Origin: Draconibacterium orientale
Lineage (GTDB): Bacteria > Bacteroidota > Bacteroidia > Bacteroidales > JAADGE01
NCBI GenBank assembly: GCA_020718265.1
Contig: DYSM01000081.1
Span: forward strand, 1 to 10,712
Length of the DNA stretch: 10,712 nt
Direction: 5' to 3'
In this document: positions 1 to 5,450 of the stretch, piece after piece
How positions within the stretch are numbered: position 1 is the first letter of the stretch
How the letters are laid out: each line of letters starts with the position of its first letter
The notes under the pieces: generated by a model
The model's database searches: none
What the model saw: only the letters and a program-made list of their open reading frames with translations
Told to the model about the DNA's origin: nothing
Translations under genes and position numbers: made by a program

Positions 1-84
1 AAGCATATAGATTGTATAGCTAAAATAAAACAGGCTTTTTAGACCGGACTCAATAAAAATTAATTTTAAATATGTACTTAGTTG

Positions 85-120
85 AAAAAGTATCTAAATA
101 ACATACTTTTTTTTTTTTTT
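85..120 (+). terminator. AT-rich hairpin plus 14-T tract, possible terminator of an upstream gene
   Basis: A perfect 9-bp inverted repeat (AAAAAGTAT at 85-93, ATACTTTTT at 103-111) encloses a 9-nt loop and runs directly into an unbroken T tract at 107-120. This has the form of an intrinsic terminator, but the stem has only one G-C pair, so it would be weak. It could end transcription from a gene left of the window and insulate the nuo operon. The region is very AT-rich, so a chance palindrome is possible. Confidence 0.4.
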
Positions 121-145
121 GATTAAAACATTCGATTTACTTTTG
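118..145 (+). promoter_or_regulatory. Candidate Bacteroidota-type promoter of the nuo operon
   Basis: TACTTTTG at 138-145 matches the Bacteroidota -7 element TAnnTTTG exactly. A TTTG at 118-121, formed by the end of the T tract and the next G, is a candidate -33 element. The 16-nt gap between them is shorter than the roughly 19-nt spacing usual for this class, which lowers confidence. Transcription would start near 150-155 and leave a leader of about 60 nt before nuoA. No other convincing promoter is seen in the leader. Confidence 0.4.
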
Positions 146-213
146 ACGAACTGAAAATAGGTGCAATAAGCATTTAACAATCAGAATAACAATATATTAA
201 GAGCATCCGTAAT

Positions 214-564
214 ATGAATGGAGAATCATTAATTGTGTTTTTTATCGCCTCCTTAGTTTTAGTGGGCGGTGCAATTTTATTTTCATCTTTTATTTCGCCG
301 CGTTCGTTCAATATTCAAAAATCTGAACCATATGAGTGCGGAATTCCGACAACAGGTGTTACGTGGTCGCAGTTTAACGTTGGTTATTACCTGTTTGCAA
401 TCTTGTTTTTGATTTTCGATGTCGAAACAGTTTTTCTGTTTCCGTGGGCAGTTGTGATGAAACAAGTTGGTTTGGTCGGCATGATAGAAATTTTAATCTT
501 CTTTGTTATTCTAATTTTCGGATTAGCGTACGCATGGAAAAAACACGCATTGGTATGGGAATAA
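214..564 (+). CDS. nuoA: NADH-quinone oxidoreductase subunit A
   Basis: NuoA is a small membrane subunit of complex I that sits at the junction of the peripheral and membrane arms and helps form the quinone channel with NuoH, NuoJ and NuoK. The 116-residue product has three hydrophobic segments (about 5-27, 60-80 and 88-108). The loop after the first carries the conserved ECG motif (Cys42). The second contains FLIFDVETVFLFPW, whose Asp69 and Glu71 correspond to the conserved E. coli Asp79 and Glu81. The length is normal for the family. ATG 214 is the only start that keeps the first helix whole. It has an AT-rich leader and no Shine-Dalgarno sequence, as is usual in Bacteroidota. It is the first gene of the operon, 5 nt before nuoB. 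Confidence 0.97.
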   Translation: MNGESLIVFFIASLVLVGGAILFSSFISPRSFNIQKSEPYECGIPTTGVTWSQFNVGYYLFAILFLIFDVETVFLFPWAVVMKQVGLVGMIEILIFFVILIFGLAYAWKKHALVWE

Positions 565-569
565 AAGGT

Positions 570-1133
570 ATGAAAAAGGAAGATTTCAAAGATAACGAAT
601 CTTTGGATATGATGATGCTTGAAAATCAAGGCATTTTCTTTTCAACAATAGATAAACTCGTGAATTGGGGTCGTTCTAATTCGATTTGGCCTCTCACATT
701 CGCCACAAGTTGTTGCGGTATTGAAATGATGGCAACAGGAGCGGCACGCCACGATTTTTCACGCTTCGGCATGGAAGTTTATCGCGCCACGCCGCGTCAG
801 GCTGACGTCATTGTGGTTGCAGGAACAATCGTAAACAAAATGGCTCCGGTTTTAAAACGACTTTATGACCAAATGGCAGACCCAAAATACGTGATTGCCA
901 TGGGCGCATGTGCAATTTCCGGCGGACCGTTTTATTACAACACATACCACGTTGTGCGCGGCGTTGAGCATGTTATTCCTGTGGATGTTTACATTCCCGG
1001 CTGCCCGCCCCGACCGGAAGCTTTGCTGTACGGTTTCATGCAATTACAACGCAAAATGCGTACACAATCTCTCAAAAACGGCTACAAACGTTACGATGCA
1101 GCCGATTACGATGTTGAAAATCCGATTAAATAA
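570..1133 (+). CDS. nuoB: NADH-quinone oxidoreductase subunit B (N2 cluster subunit)
   Basis: NuoB carries iron-sulfur cluster N2, the final electron carrier, which reduces quinone at the interface with NuoD. In the 187-residue product the N2 ligands are visible as the tandem Cys48-Cys49 in TSCCGIEMM, Cys114 in GACAISGG and Cys145 in PGCPPRPE. The basic segment around ARHDFSRFGMEVYRATPRQAD is also typical. The reading frame is open back to 444, but that part overlaps nuoA and is not NuoB-like. I chose ATG 570 because the N-terminus then has the usual short acidic leader. ATG 555 is an alternative that would overlap nuoA by 10 nt. An AAAAGG lies only 1 nt before the start, too close for a normal ribosome site. 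nuoC follows after 11 nt. Confidence 0.97.
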   Translation: MKKEDFKDNESLDMMMLENQGIFFSTIDKLVNWGRSNSIWPLTFATSCCGIEMMATGAARHDFSRFGMEVYRATPRQADVIVVAGTIVNKMAPVLKRLYDQMADPKYVIAMGACAISGGPFYYNTYHVVRGVEHVIPVDVYIPGCPPRPEALLYGFMQLQRKMRTQSLKNGYKRYDAADYDVENPIK

Positions 1134-1144
1134 CTTATGCAGAT

Positions 1145-1600
1145 ATGACAAACGCAGAATTAAGCAAAAAAATATCGGAACTTTCACCCGATGCTGTCAT
1201 TGAAGAAAAACAATATCTGACAGTTACAGTTCAGCCTGACAAGTTTTTCTCCCTGATGCAAAACTTAAAATCCGAGCCAAGTTTGGCGTTCGATTACTTG
1301 TTCAACATCTCGGGCGTGGACTACGGCAAAGAACTCGGTGCAAGTTATTTCTTGGATTCGACAAAATTTCGTCATCAAATTCTTGTAAAACAAAAAACAT
1401 CGGACAGAACAAACGCCGAACTTGAAAGCGTATATTCTATCTGGAAAACTGCCGAGTTTCACGAGCGCGAAATTTACGATTTGTTGGGAGTTCAGTTCAA
1501 AAACCATCCGGATATGCGTCGCATTTTTTTGGAAGACGATTGGAACGGACATCCGTTGCGCAAAGATTACGTCGATGAAGTAAATATGATAATTCGATAA
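1145..1600 (+). CDS. nuoC: NADH-quinone oxidoreductase subunit C (30 kDa subunit)
   Basis: NuoC is a peripheral-arm subunit without cofactors that packs against NuoD and supports the Q-module. The 151-residue protein has the family's alpha/beta N-terminal part (LTVTVQPDKF near 25-34, FNISGVDY near 53-60). Its C-terminal signature starts at Glu107-Arg108-Glu109 and continues through YDLLGVQF, HPDMRR (121-126), DDW and GHPLRKDY (135-142). It is at the short end for the family, ending soon after GHPLRKDY without a tail. Many Bacteroides, as I recall, encode NuoC and NuoD as one fused polypeptide; here they are separate genes. The 123-nt gap to nuoD is the longest spacer in the operon. ATG 1145 follows nuoB by 11 nt with no clear ribosome site. 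Confidence 0.96.
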   Translation: MTNAELSKKISELSPDAVIEEKQYLTVTVQPDKFFSLMQNLKSEPSLAFDYLFNISGVDYGKELGASYFLDSTKFRHQILVKQKTSDRTNAELESVYSIWKTAEFHEREIYDLLGVQFKNHPDMRRIFLEDDWNGHPLRKDYVDEVNMIIR

Positions 1601-1663
1601 TTAGGTGATTAGTTAAATTTGATAATGTGTTGATGTAAAAATTTGTAGATTTGATAATTCGAT
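1587..1663. repeat. Direct repeat pair spanning the nuoC 3' end and spacer
   Basis: The 12-mer TGATAATTCGAT occurs at 1587-1598, covering the last codons and first stop base of nuoC, and again at 1652-1663 in the spacer, offset by 65 nt. It may mark an old local duplication of the end of nuoC or be part of the AT-rich repeat family filling this spacer. Low complexity makes chance possible, although 12 identical bases within 80 nt is notable. Confidence 0.45.
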
Positions 1664-1680
1664 TTAAAAATATCAAATTT
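1615..1680. repeat. Inverted repeats in the nuoC-nuoD spacer
   Basis: AAATTTGATA at 1615-1624 is the exact reverse complement of TATCAAATTT at 1671-1680 (46-nt loop). A second, nearer copy, ATTTGATA at 1649-1656, can pair with TATCAAAT at 1671-1678 (14-nt loop). The two left arms compete for one right arm, so alternative mRNA hairpins are possible. Every stem is A/T-rich and weak. No T tract follows, so this is not an intrinsic terminator; it might influence processing or stability of the polycistronic mRNA. Confidence 0.4.
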
Positions 1681-1712
1681 CAAGTTTCAAATTACGAGTT
1701 TCAAGTTTCAAA
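1671..1712. repeat. Degenerate heptamer tandem array upstream of nuoD
   Basis: Six consecutive 7-bp units fill 42 bases. Unit 1 is TATCAAA, units 2 and 5 are TTTCAAG, units 3 and 6 are TTTCAAA, and unit 4 is the divergent TTACGAG. Seen another way, a 14-mer at 1678-1691 is repeated exactly at 1699-1712 with a 7-bp insert. The array ends 11 nt before the nuoD start, so it forms most of that gene's leader. Its origin is unknown; slipped-strand expansion of a 7-bp unit is the simple reading. Confidence 0.75.
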
Positions 1713-1723
1713 ATAAATAAGAT

Positions 1724-2860
1724 ATGTCAGAACATCAAAATATAGCAGACCCGAAGGAATTAGACCTTGATTATCAAGACTATGTGATAAATATGGGTCC
1801 GCAACACCCTTCTACGCACGGGGTTATGCGTTTTTTGCTCACGTTGCGCGGCGAAACCGTGGATAACGTGCAATCTCACTGCGGCTACATTCATCGCGGC
1901 ATTGAAAAAATGACCGAACGACTGACTTACCCTCAAATCGTGCATCTTACCGACCGAATGGATTACCTTTCGGCACACATCAACAACGCCGCAGTTTGTA
2001 TGTGCGTTGAAAAAGCCTTGCAAGTTCAAATTCCGGAACGTGTAAAATACATCCGAACAATCATTGAAGAGCTCAACCGAATCGCATCGCATCAACTGTG
2101 GTGGGCGGCGTTCGGCATGGACTTGGGCGCACTCACAACGTTTTTCTACGGTTTGCGCGACCGCGAATATATTTTGGATATTTTTGAAGAAACTACAGGC
2201 GGACGACTTATTCAAAGCTACAACACGCCCGGCGGTTTGATGAACGATATTCATCCGAATTTTCAGTCCAAAGTAAAGCAATTTATCAAAGATTTTCGCA
2301 AAGTACTACCTGAGTATGACAGGCTTTTGACAGGCAACGTCATCTTCAAACAACGCTGCGAAGGTGTAGGCTATATTTCCAAAGAGGATGCAATTTCCTA
2401 CGGATTGACAGGTCCGTCGGGGCGCGGTTCAGGTTTCTCGTGCGATGTGCGAAAAACTGCACCTTACGGCGTGTACGACAAAGTCAATTTCAAAGAAGTG
2501 CTTTATACAGAAGGCGATACACTTGCGCGTTATCGCGTACGCATGGATGAAATGCTTGAATCCATGAGCATTATTGAGCAACTCATAGACAACATTCCGG
2601 CAGGCGATTACGCTGCGAAAATGAAAGCTGTGATAAAACTTCCTGAAGGCGAATACTACCAACGCGTTGAAGCAGCGCGCGGCGAATTTGGTGTACACAT
2701 TATCAGCGACGGCAATAAAAATCCGTACCGCGTAAAATTCCGTTCGCCGAATTTTTCGAATCTTAACGCGATAAATACCATGTCAAAAGGTCATAAAATT
2801 GCTGATTTAATTGCAATCAGCGGTTCTTTGGATTTGGTAATTCCGGATTTGGACAGATAA
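1724..2860 (+). CDS. nuoD: NADH-quinone oxidoreductase subunit D (49 kDa, quinone site)
   Basis: NuoD forms most of the quinone-binding pocket next to cluster N2 and descends from the large subunit of [NiFe] hydrogenases. The 378-residue protein shows GPQHPSTHGV near 25-34 and CGYIHRGIEK near 53-62. His32 corresponds to the quinone-contacting His38 of Thermus Nqo4. Tyr81 in DRMDYLSAH corresponds to Thermus Tyr87. Further on are ELNRIASHQLWW, TTGGRLIQSYNTPGG, LTGPSGRGSG and the C-terminal KFRSPNFSNL region. It ends in DLVIPDLDR rather than the GEVDR ending common elsewhere. The hydrogenase metal-binding cysteines are absent, as is normal for NuoD. ATG 1724 has an A-rich leader (AAATAAATAAG) and no Shine-Dalgarno sequence. 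The gene is flanked on both sides by repeat-bearing spacers. Confidence 0.98.
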   Translation: MSEHQNIADPKELDLDYQDYVINMGPQHPSTHGVMRFLLTLRGETVDNVQSHCGYIHRGIEKMTERLTYPQIVHLTDRMDYLSAHINNAAVCMCVEKALQVQIPERVKYIRTIIEELNRIASHQLWWAAFGMDLGALTTFFYGLRDREYILDIFEETTGGRLIQSYNTPGGLMNDIHPNFQSKVKQFIKDFRKVLPEYDRLLTGNVIFKQRCEGVGYISKEDAISYGLTGPSGRGSGFSCDVRKTAPYGVYDKVNFKEVLYTEGDTLARYRVRMDEMLESMSIIEQLIDNIPAGDYAAKMKAVIKLPEGEYYQRVEAARGEFGVHIISDGNKNPYRVKFRSPNFSNLNAINTMSKGHKIADLIAISGSLDLVIPDLDR

Positions 2861-2861
2861 A

Positions 2862-2882
2862 AACAGAGAACAGTAAACAGTT
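2862..2882. repeat. Three-unit heptamer repeat in the nuoD-nuoH spacer
   Basis: Two bases after the nuoD stop codon the core AACAG occurs at 2862, 2869 and 2876, exactly 7 bp apart, followed by AG, TA and TT respectively. Further along, GAGAAC occurs at 2866, 2898 and 2911, and AACTGT at 2901-2906 can pair with ACAGTT at 2877-2882. The rest of the 95-nt spacer is AT-rich, with no start codon context or terminator that I can support. The period matches the array before nuoD, but the unit sequence differs. Confidence 0.6.
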
Positions 2883-2955
2883 ATCAATCAATAAAATGAG
2901 AACTGTAAAAGAGAACGTTTTTAATTAGAGAAAATAAAAATAATAAATAAAAAAT

Positions 2956-4044
2956 ATGCCGTTTGATATTTACGATTTTAGCTCATTTACGGAATGGATA
3001 GACACGTCGCTGCACGCAGCAATGTCGCCGTTTTGGGCTGTTTTCACCGAATCGGTGATTATCGGAGTTGCATTTTTAGGATTTTACGCCGTAGTCGGAC
3101 TGCTTTTGGTTTATGCCGAACGTAAAGTTTGCGCATTTATGCAGTGCCGCTTGGGACCGAACCGCGTAGGTCCGTTTGGCTTGCTCCAAACCATAGCCGA
3201 CTTGCTGAAACTTTTGTTTAAAGAATTGATTCACATTAAACAAGCCGATAAAATTCTGTTCAATATAGCGCCGTTTATTGTAATTATTGCATCGTTTTTT
3301 GCCTTGGCAGCCATACCTTTTGCCGCAGGATTGCACGCGATTGACATGAATATTGGGATTTTTTACGTTATGGCGGTTTCGTCCATCGGCGTTGTCGGAA
3401 TTCTGCTTGCAGGCTGGTCAAGCAACAGTAAATATTCGCTCATCGGAGCTATGCGAAGCGGTGCGCAAATTATCAGTTACGAACTATCTGTCGGACTTTC
3501 GCTTATCGTGATTGTAGTCATGGCAGGAACGCTGCAACTATCTGAAATAGTAGAACTTCAACGCGACGGTTGGTTTATTTTTAAAGGACACGTTCCCGCT
3601 GTGATAGCATTTATAGTCTTCTTAATTGCAAGCACGGCGGAAACAAATCGCGGTCCGTTCGACTTAGCCGAAGCAGAATCGGAACTCACCGCAGGTTTCC
3701 ACACTGAATATTCCGGAATTAAATTCGCATTTTTCTTTTTGGCTGAATTTATGAATATGTTTGTTGTAGCATCCATCGCTGCAACTGTATTTTGGGGTGG
3801 CTGGATGCCGCTGCACATCGGCAATTGGGACGGATTCAACCACGTGATGGATTACATTCCGCCGTTTGTTTGGTACATCGGAAAAACTGCAGTAATCGTC
3901 TTTATCATCATGCTTTTCAAATGGACGTTCCCGCGCTTGCGTATCGACCAATTGTTGAATTTGGAATGGAAATATTTACTGCCGATAAACTTGTTTAACG
4001 TCTTGCTCATGGCATTTTTAGTGTTGATGGGTTGGGTATTTTAA
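2956..4044 (+). CDS. nuoH: NADH-quinone oxidoreductase subunit H (ND1 homologue)
   Basis: NuoH is the membrane subunit that anchors the peripheral arm, closes the quinone chamber and starts the charged 'E-channel' relaying energy to the pumps. The 362-residue protein has about eight hydrophobic helices. Both ND1 family signatures are plain: residues 75-90 (GLLQTIADLLKLLFKE), just after YAERK and RLGPNRVGP, and residues 234-247 (PFDLAEAESELTAG), followed by FHTEYSG. The acidic residues of the second signature (Asp236, Glu239, Glu241, Glu243) lie in the loop lining the quinone cavity. The length is somewhat above the E. coli protein, mostly from a longer N-terminus. ATG 2956 follows a nearly pure A/T leader. 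nuoI starts 23 nt downstream. Confidence 0.98.
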   Translation: MPFDIYDFSSFTEWIDTSLHAAMSPFWAVFTESVIIGVAFLGFYAVVGLLLVYAERKVCAFMQCRLGPNRVGPFGLLQTIADLLKLLFKELIHIKQADKILFNIAPFIVIIASFFALAAIPFAAGLHAIDMNIGIFYVMAVSSIGVVGILLAGWSSNSKYSLIGAMRSGAQIISYELSVGLSLIVIVVMAGTLQLSEIVELQRDGWFIFKGHVPAVIAFIVFLIASTAETNRGPFDLAEAESELTAGFHTEYSGIKFAFFFLAEFMNMFVVASIAATVFWGGWMPLHIGNWDGFNHVMDYIPPFVWYIGKTAVIVFIIMLFKWTFPRLRIDQLLNLEWKYLLPINLFNVLLMAFLVLMGWVF

Positions 4045-4067
4045 GAAAATTAAAATTGCATAAGATT

Positions 4068-4541
4068 ATGTTTCTAAGCTATATAGGAGGAATATTCAAG
4101 GGCGTTAAGACCTTGTTTACAGGTATGAAAGTTACGACATCGTACTTCGTTCGACCTTGGAAAATTGTTACACAAAAATATCCCGAAAACCGCAAAACAC
4201 TCAAAATGTTTGAGGCTTTTAAAGGAGAAGTAACGATGCCGCACAACGAAAAAAACGAACACAAATGCACGGGCTGCGGCATTTGTGAAATTAACTGCCC
4301 GAACGGTTCCATAGAACTCGTAACTATGTTTGTTACAAGCGAAGACGGCAAACGCAAAAAAGCAATCGACAAACACATTTATCATTTGGGCATGTGTTCC
4401 ATGTGCGGATTATGCGTAAAAACTTGTCCGTCAAATGCTTTGAAATTCGGAAATGAGTTTGAACATGCCGTTTTCAATCGCACGAAACTGACAAAAGTTT
4501 TAAATCAAGAAGGTTCCACATTAATGAAAGGAGTAGAATAA
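4068..4541 (+). CDS. nuoI: NADH-quinone oxidoreductase subunit I (two [4Fe-4S], N6a/N6b)
   Basis: NuoI is an 8Fe ferredoxin-like subunit that passes electrons along the peripheral arm to N2 in NuoB. The 157-residue product has two CxxCxxCxxxCP motifs. Cys67, Cys70, Cys73 and Cys77 form the first; Cys110, Cys113, Cys116 and Cys120 form the second, giving all eight ligands for clusters N6a and N6b. Residues 1-30 form an amphipathic stretch (FLSYIGGIFKGVKTLF) that in the family lies on the membrane beside NuoH. The frame is open upstream to a TTG at 4032 inside nuoH, but ATG 4068 gives the normal N-terminus and avoids the overlap. With no NuoEFG or NuoG encoded here, NuoI would be the first electron acceptor of this enzyme (inference). 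Its stop codon overlaps the nuoJ start. Confidence 0.97.
   Translation: MFLSYIGGIFKGVKTLFTGMKVTTSYFVRPWKIVTQKYPENRKTLKMFEAFKGEVTMPHNEKNEHKCTGCGICEINCPNGSIELVTMFVTSEDGKRKKAIDKHIYHLGMCSMCGLCVKTCPSNALKFGNEFEHAVFNRTKLTKVLNQEGSTLMKGVE
4527..4533 (+). promoter_or_regulatory. Strong Shine-Dalgarno sequence for nuoJ inside nuoI
   Basis: AAAGGAG lies in the last codons of nuoI, 7 nt before the nuoJ ATG, which is ideal Shine-Dalgarno spacing. It is the only start in this operon with such a clear site; the others have A-rich leaders. Together with the TAATG stop/start overlap it supports translational coupling of nuoI and nuoJ. The bases also encode the conserved-looking Lys-Gly end of NuoI, so coincidence cannot be excluded. 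Confidence 0.6.
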
Positions 4542-5074
4542 TGGGCACACAAATTATGTTTTATTTATTTTCGGCAATTATCGTAGTATTTTCGGTGCTC
4601 ACGGTAACAAGTCGTAAAATTTTACGAGCGGCAACCTATCTGTTGTTCGTGTTGGTGGCAACTGCCGGAATTTATTTCATGCTGAATTACCAATTTTTAG
4701 CAGCCGTTCAGCTTACACTTTATGCCGGCGGTATCGTTGTTCTTATTATTTTCTCTATTTTATTGACAAGCCATATCAGCCAAAGTTTTGAGCAAGTCGG
4801 AAAATTAAAAACCATAGCTTCGGGACTGGCAACCGCTGCGGGCGCAATACTTACAATCAGCTTATTGGTTCAACATCAATTTGTTGCATCAACAAAGCCT
4901 GCAATTGATGTAAACATGGAAACCATCGGATTAAGTTTATTAAGTTATGAAAAAGAAGGCTTTGTGTTGCCGTTTGAAGTGATTTCCATTTTGCTCTTAG
5001 CTGCTATGGTCGGTGCAATTGTAATAGCGAAAAAAGCCGCAGAAAAAGTTAAAAACCAAGAAAATACAAAATAG
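4541..5074 (+). CDS. nuoJ: NADH-quinone oxidoreductase subunit J (ND6 homologue)
   Basis: NuoJ is a five-helix membrane subunit lying between NuoH/NuoA and NuoK. Its third helix changes conformation during coupling in the family. The 177-residue protein shows helices at about 5-22, 30-48, 53-77, 92-112 and 145-164. Helix 3 contains the conserved LTLYAGGIVVLIIF (Tyr61), and the last helix has FEVISILLLAAMVGAIVIAKK. A lysine/glutamate-rich tail follows. The start overlaps the nuoI stop by one base (TAATG) and has a strong Shine-Dalgarno site, so translation is probably coupled to nuoI. nuoK begins 2 nt after the stop. Confidence 0.96.
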   Translation: MGTQIMFYLFSAIIVVFSVLTVTSRKILRAATYLLFVLVATAGIYFMLNYQFLAAVQLTLYAGGIVVLIIFSILLTSHISQSFEQVGKLKTIASGLATAAGAILTISLLVQHQFVASTKPAIDVNMETIGLSLLSYEKEGFVLPFEVISILLLAAMVGAIVIAKKAAEKVKNQENTK

Positions 5075-5076
5075 TT

Positions 5077-5394
5077 ATGATAGAGAATATTCCACTTTCG
5101 TATATTTTGATAGTCAGCACGTTGATGTTTTTTATAGGAATCTTCGGATTTTTGACCAGACGGAATTTGATAACGATTTTGATGTCTGTTGAATTAATTC
5201 TCAATTCAGTGAATATCAACTTTGTAGCTGTAAATCGCTATTTGTTTCCGGACAACATGCACGGACATTTTTTTACGATATTCATTATTGCTATTGCCGC
5301 GAGCGAAGCTGCTGTTGCCATTGCAATTATATTGAATATTTACAGAAAATTCTTGAATATTAACGTAGAAAATGTAAGCGATATGAAGCATTAG
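5077..5394 (+). CDS. nuoK: NADH-quinone oxidoreductase subunit K (ND4L homologue)
   Basis: NuoK is a three-helix membrane subunit that links the E-channel to the antiporter-like pumps and carries two essential glutamates. In this 105-residue protein they are Glu39 (ILMSVELILNSVN) and Glu77 (IAASEAAVAIAI), equivalent to E. coli Glu36 and Glu72. The helices are at about 8-27, 31-52 and 65-88. The C-terminal NINVENVSDMKH resembles the common tail of the family. ATG 5077 lies 2 nt after nuoJ, so translation is likely coupled. A 56-nt AT-rich spacer follows before nuoL, in which I see no repeat or terminator. Confidence 0.97.
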   Translation: MIENIPLSYILIVSTLMFFIGIFGFLTRRNLITILMSVELILNSVNINFVAVNRYLFPDNMHGHFFTIFIIAIAASEAAVAIAIILNIYRKFLNINVENVSDMKH

Positions 5395-5450
5395 GCTTCA
5401 AATCGTCAGAAAAATATTAAAAATCAGTATAAATTCACAAAATTTAGGAC

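Noticed and set aside
56..67. Perfect 12-bp palindrome AAAATTAATTTT in the leader
   Set aside because: It consists only of A/T in a very AT-rich region, has no partner element, and is too simple to call an operator.
444..569. Upstream in-frame extension of nuoB overlapping nuoA
   Set aside because: The extra residues are a frame-shifted reading of NuoA's coding sequence and are not NuoB-like. ATG 570 gives the family N-terminus.
1671..1712. Heptamer array considered as a CRISPR array
   Set aside because: The units are 7 bp with no unique spacers of 25-40 bp and no cas genes; CRISPR repeats are far longer.
1760..2281. A 173-codon open frame antisense to nuoD
   Set aside because: It lies wholly opposite the strongly conserved NuoD coding sequence. 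Its Cys/His-rich composition is typical of antisense shadows.
4032..4067. TTG start extending nuoI by 12 residues into nuoH
   Set aside because: It overlaps the NuoH terminus and uses a rare start. ATG 4068 gives the normal NuoI N-terminus.
4085..4090. Perfect AGGAGG motif near the start of nuoI
   Set aside because: No start codon follows at proper spacing. It encodes NuoI residues 6-8 (Ile-Gly-Gly) and is most likely coincidental.
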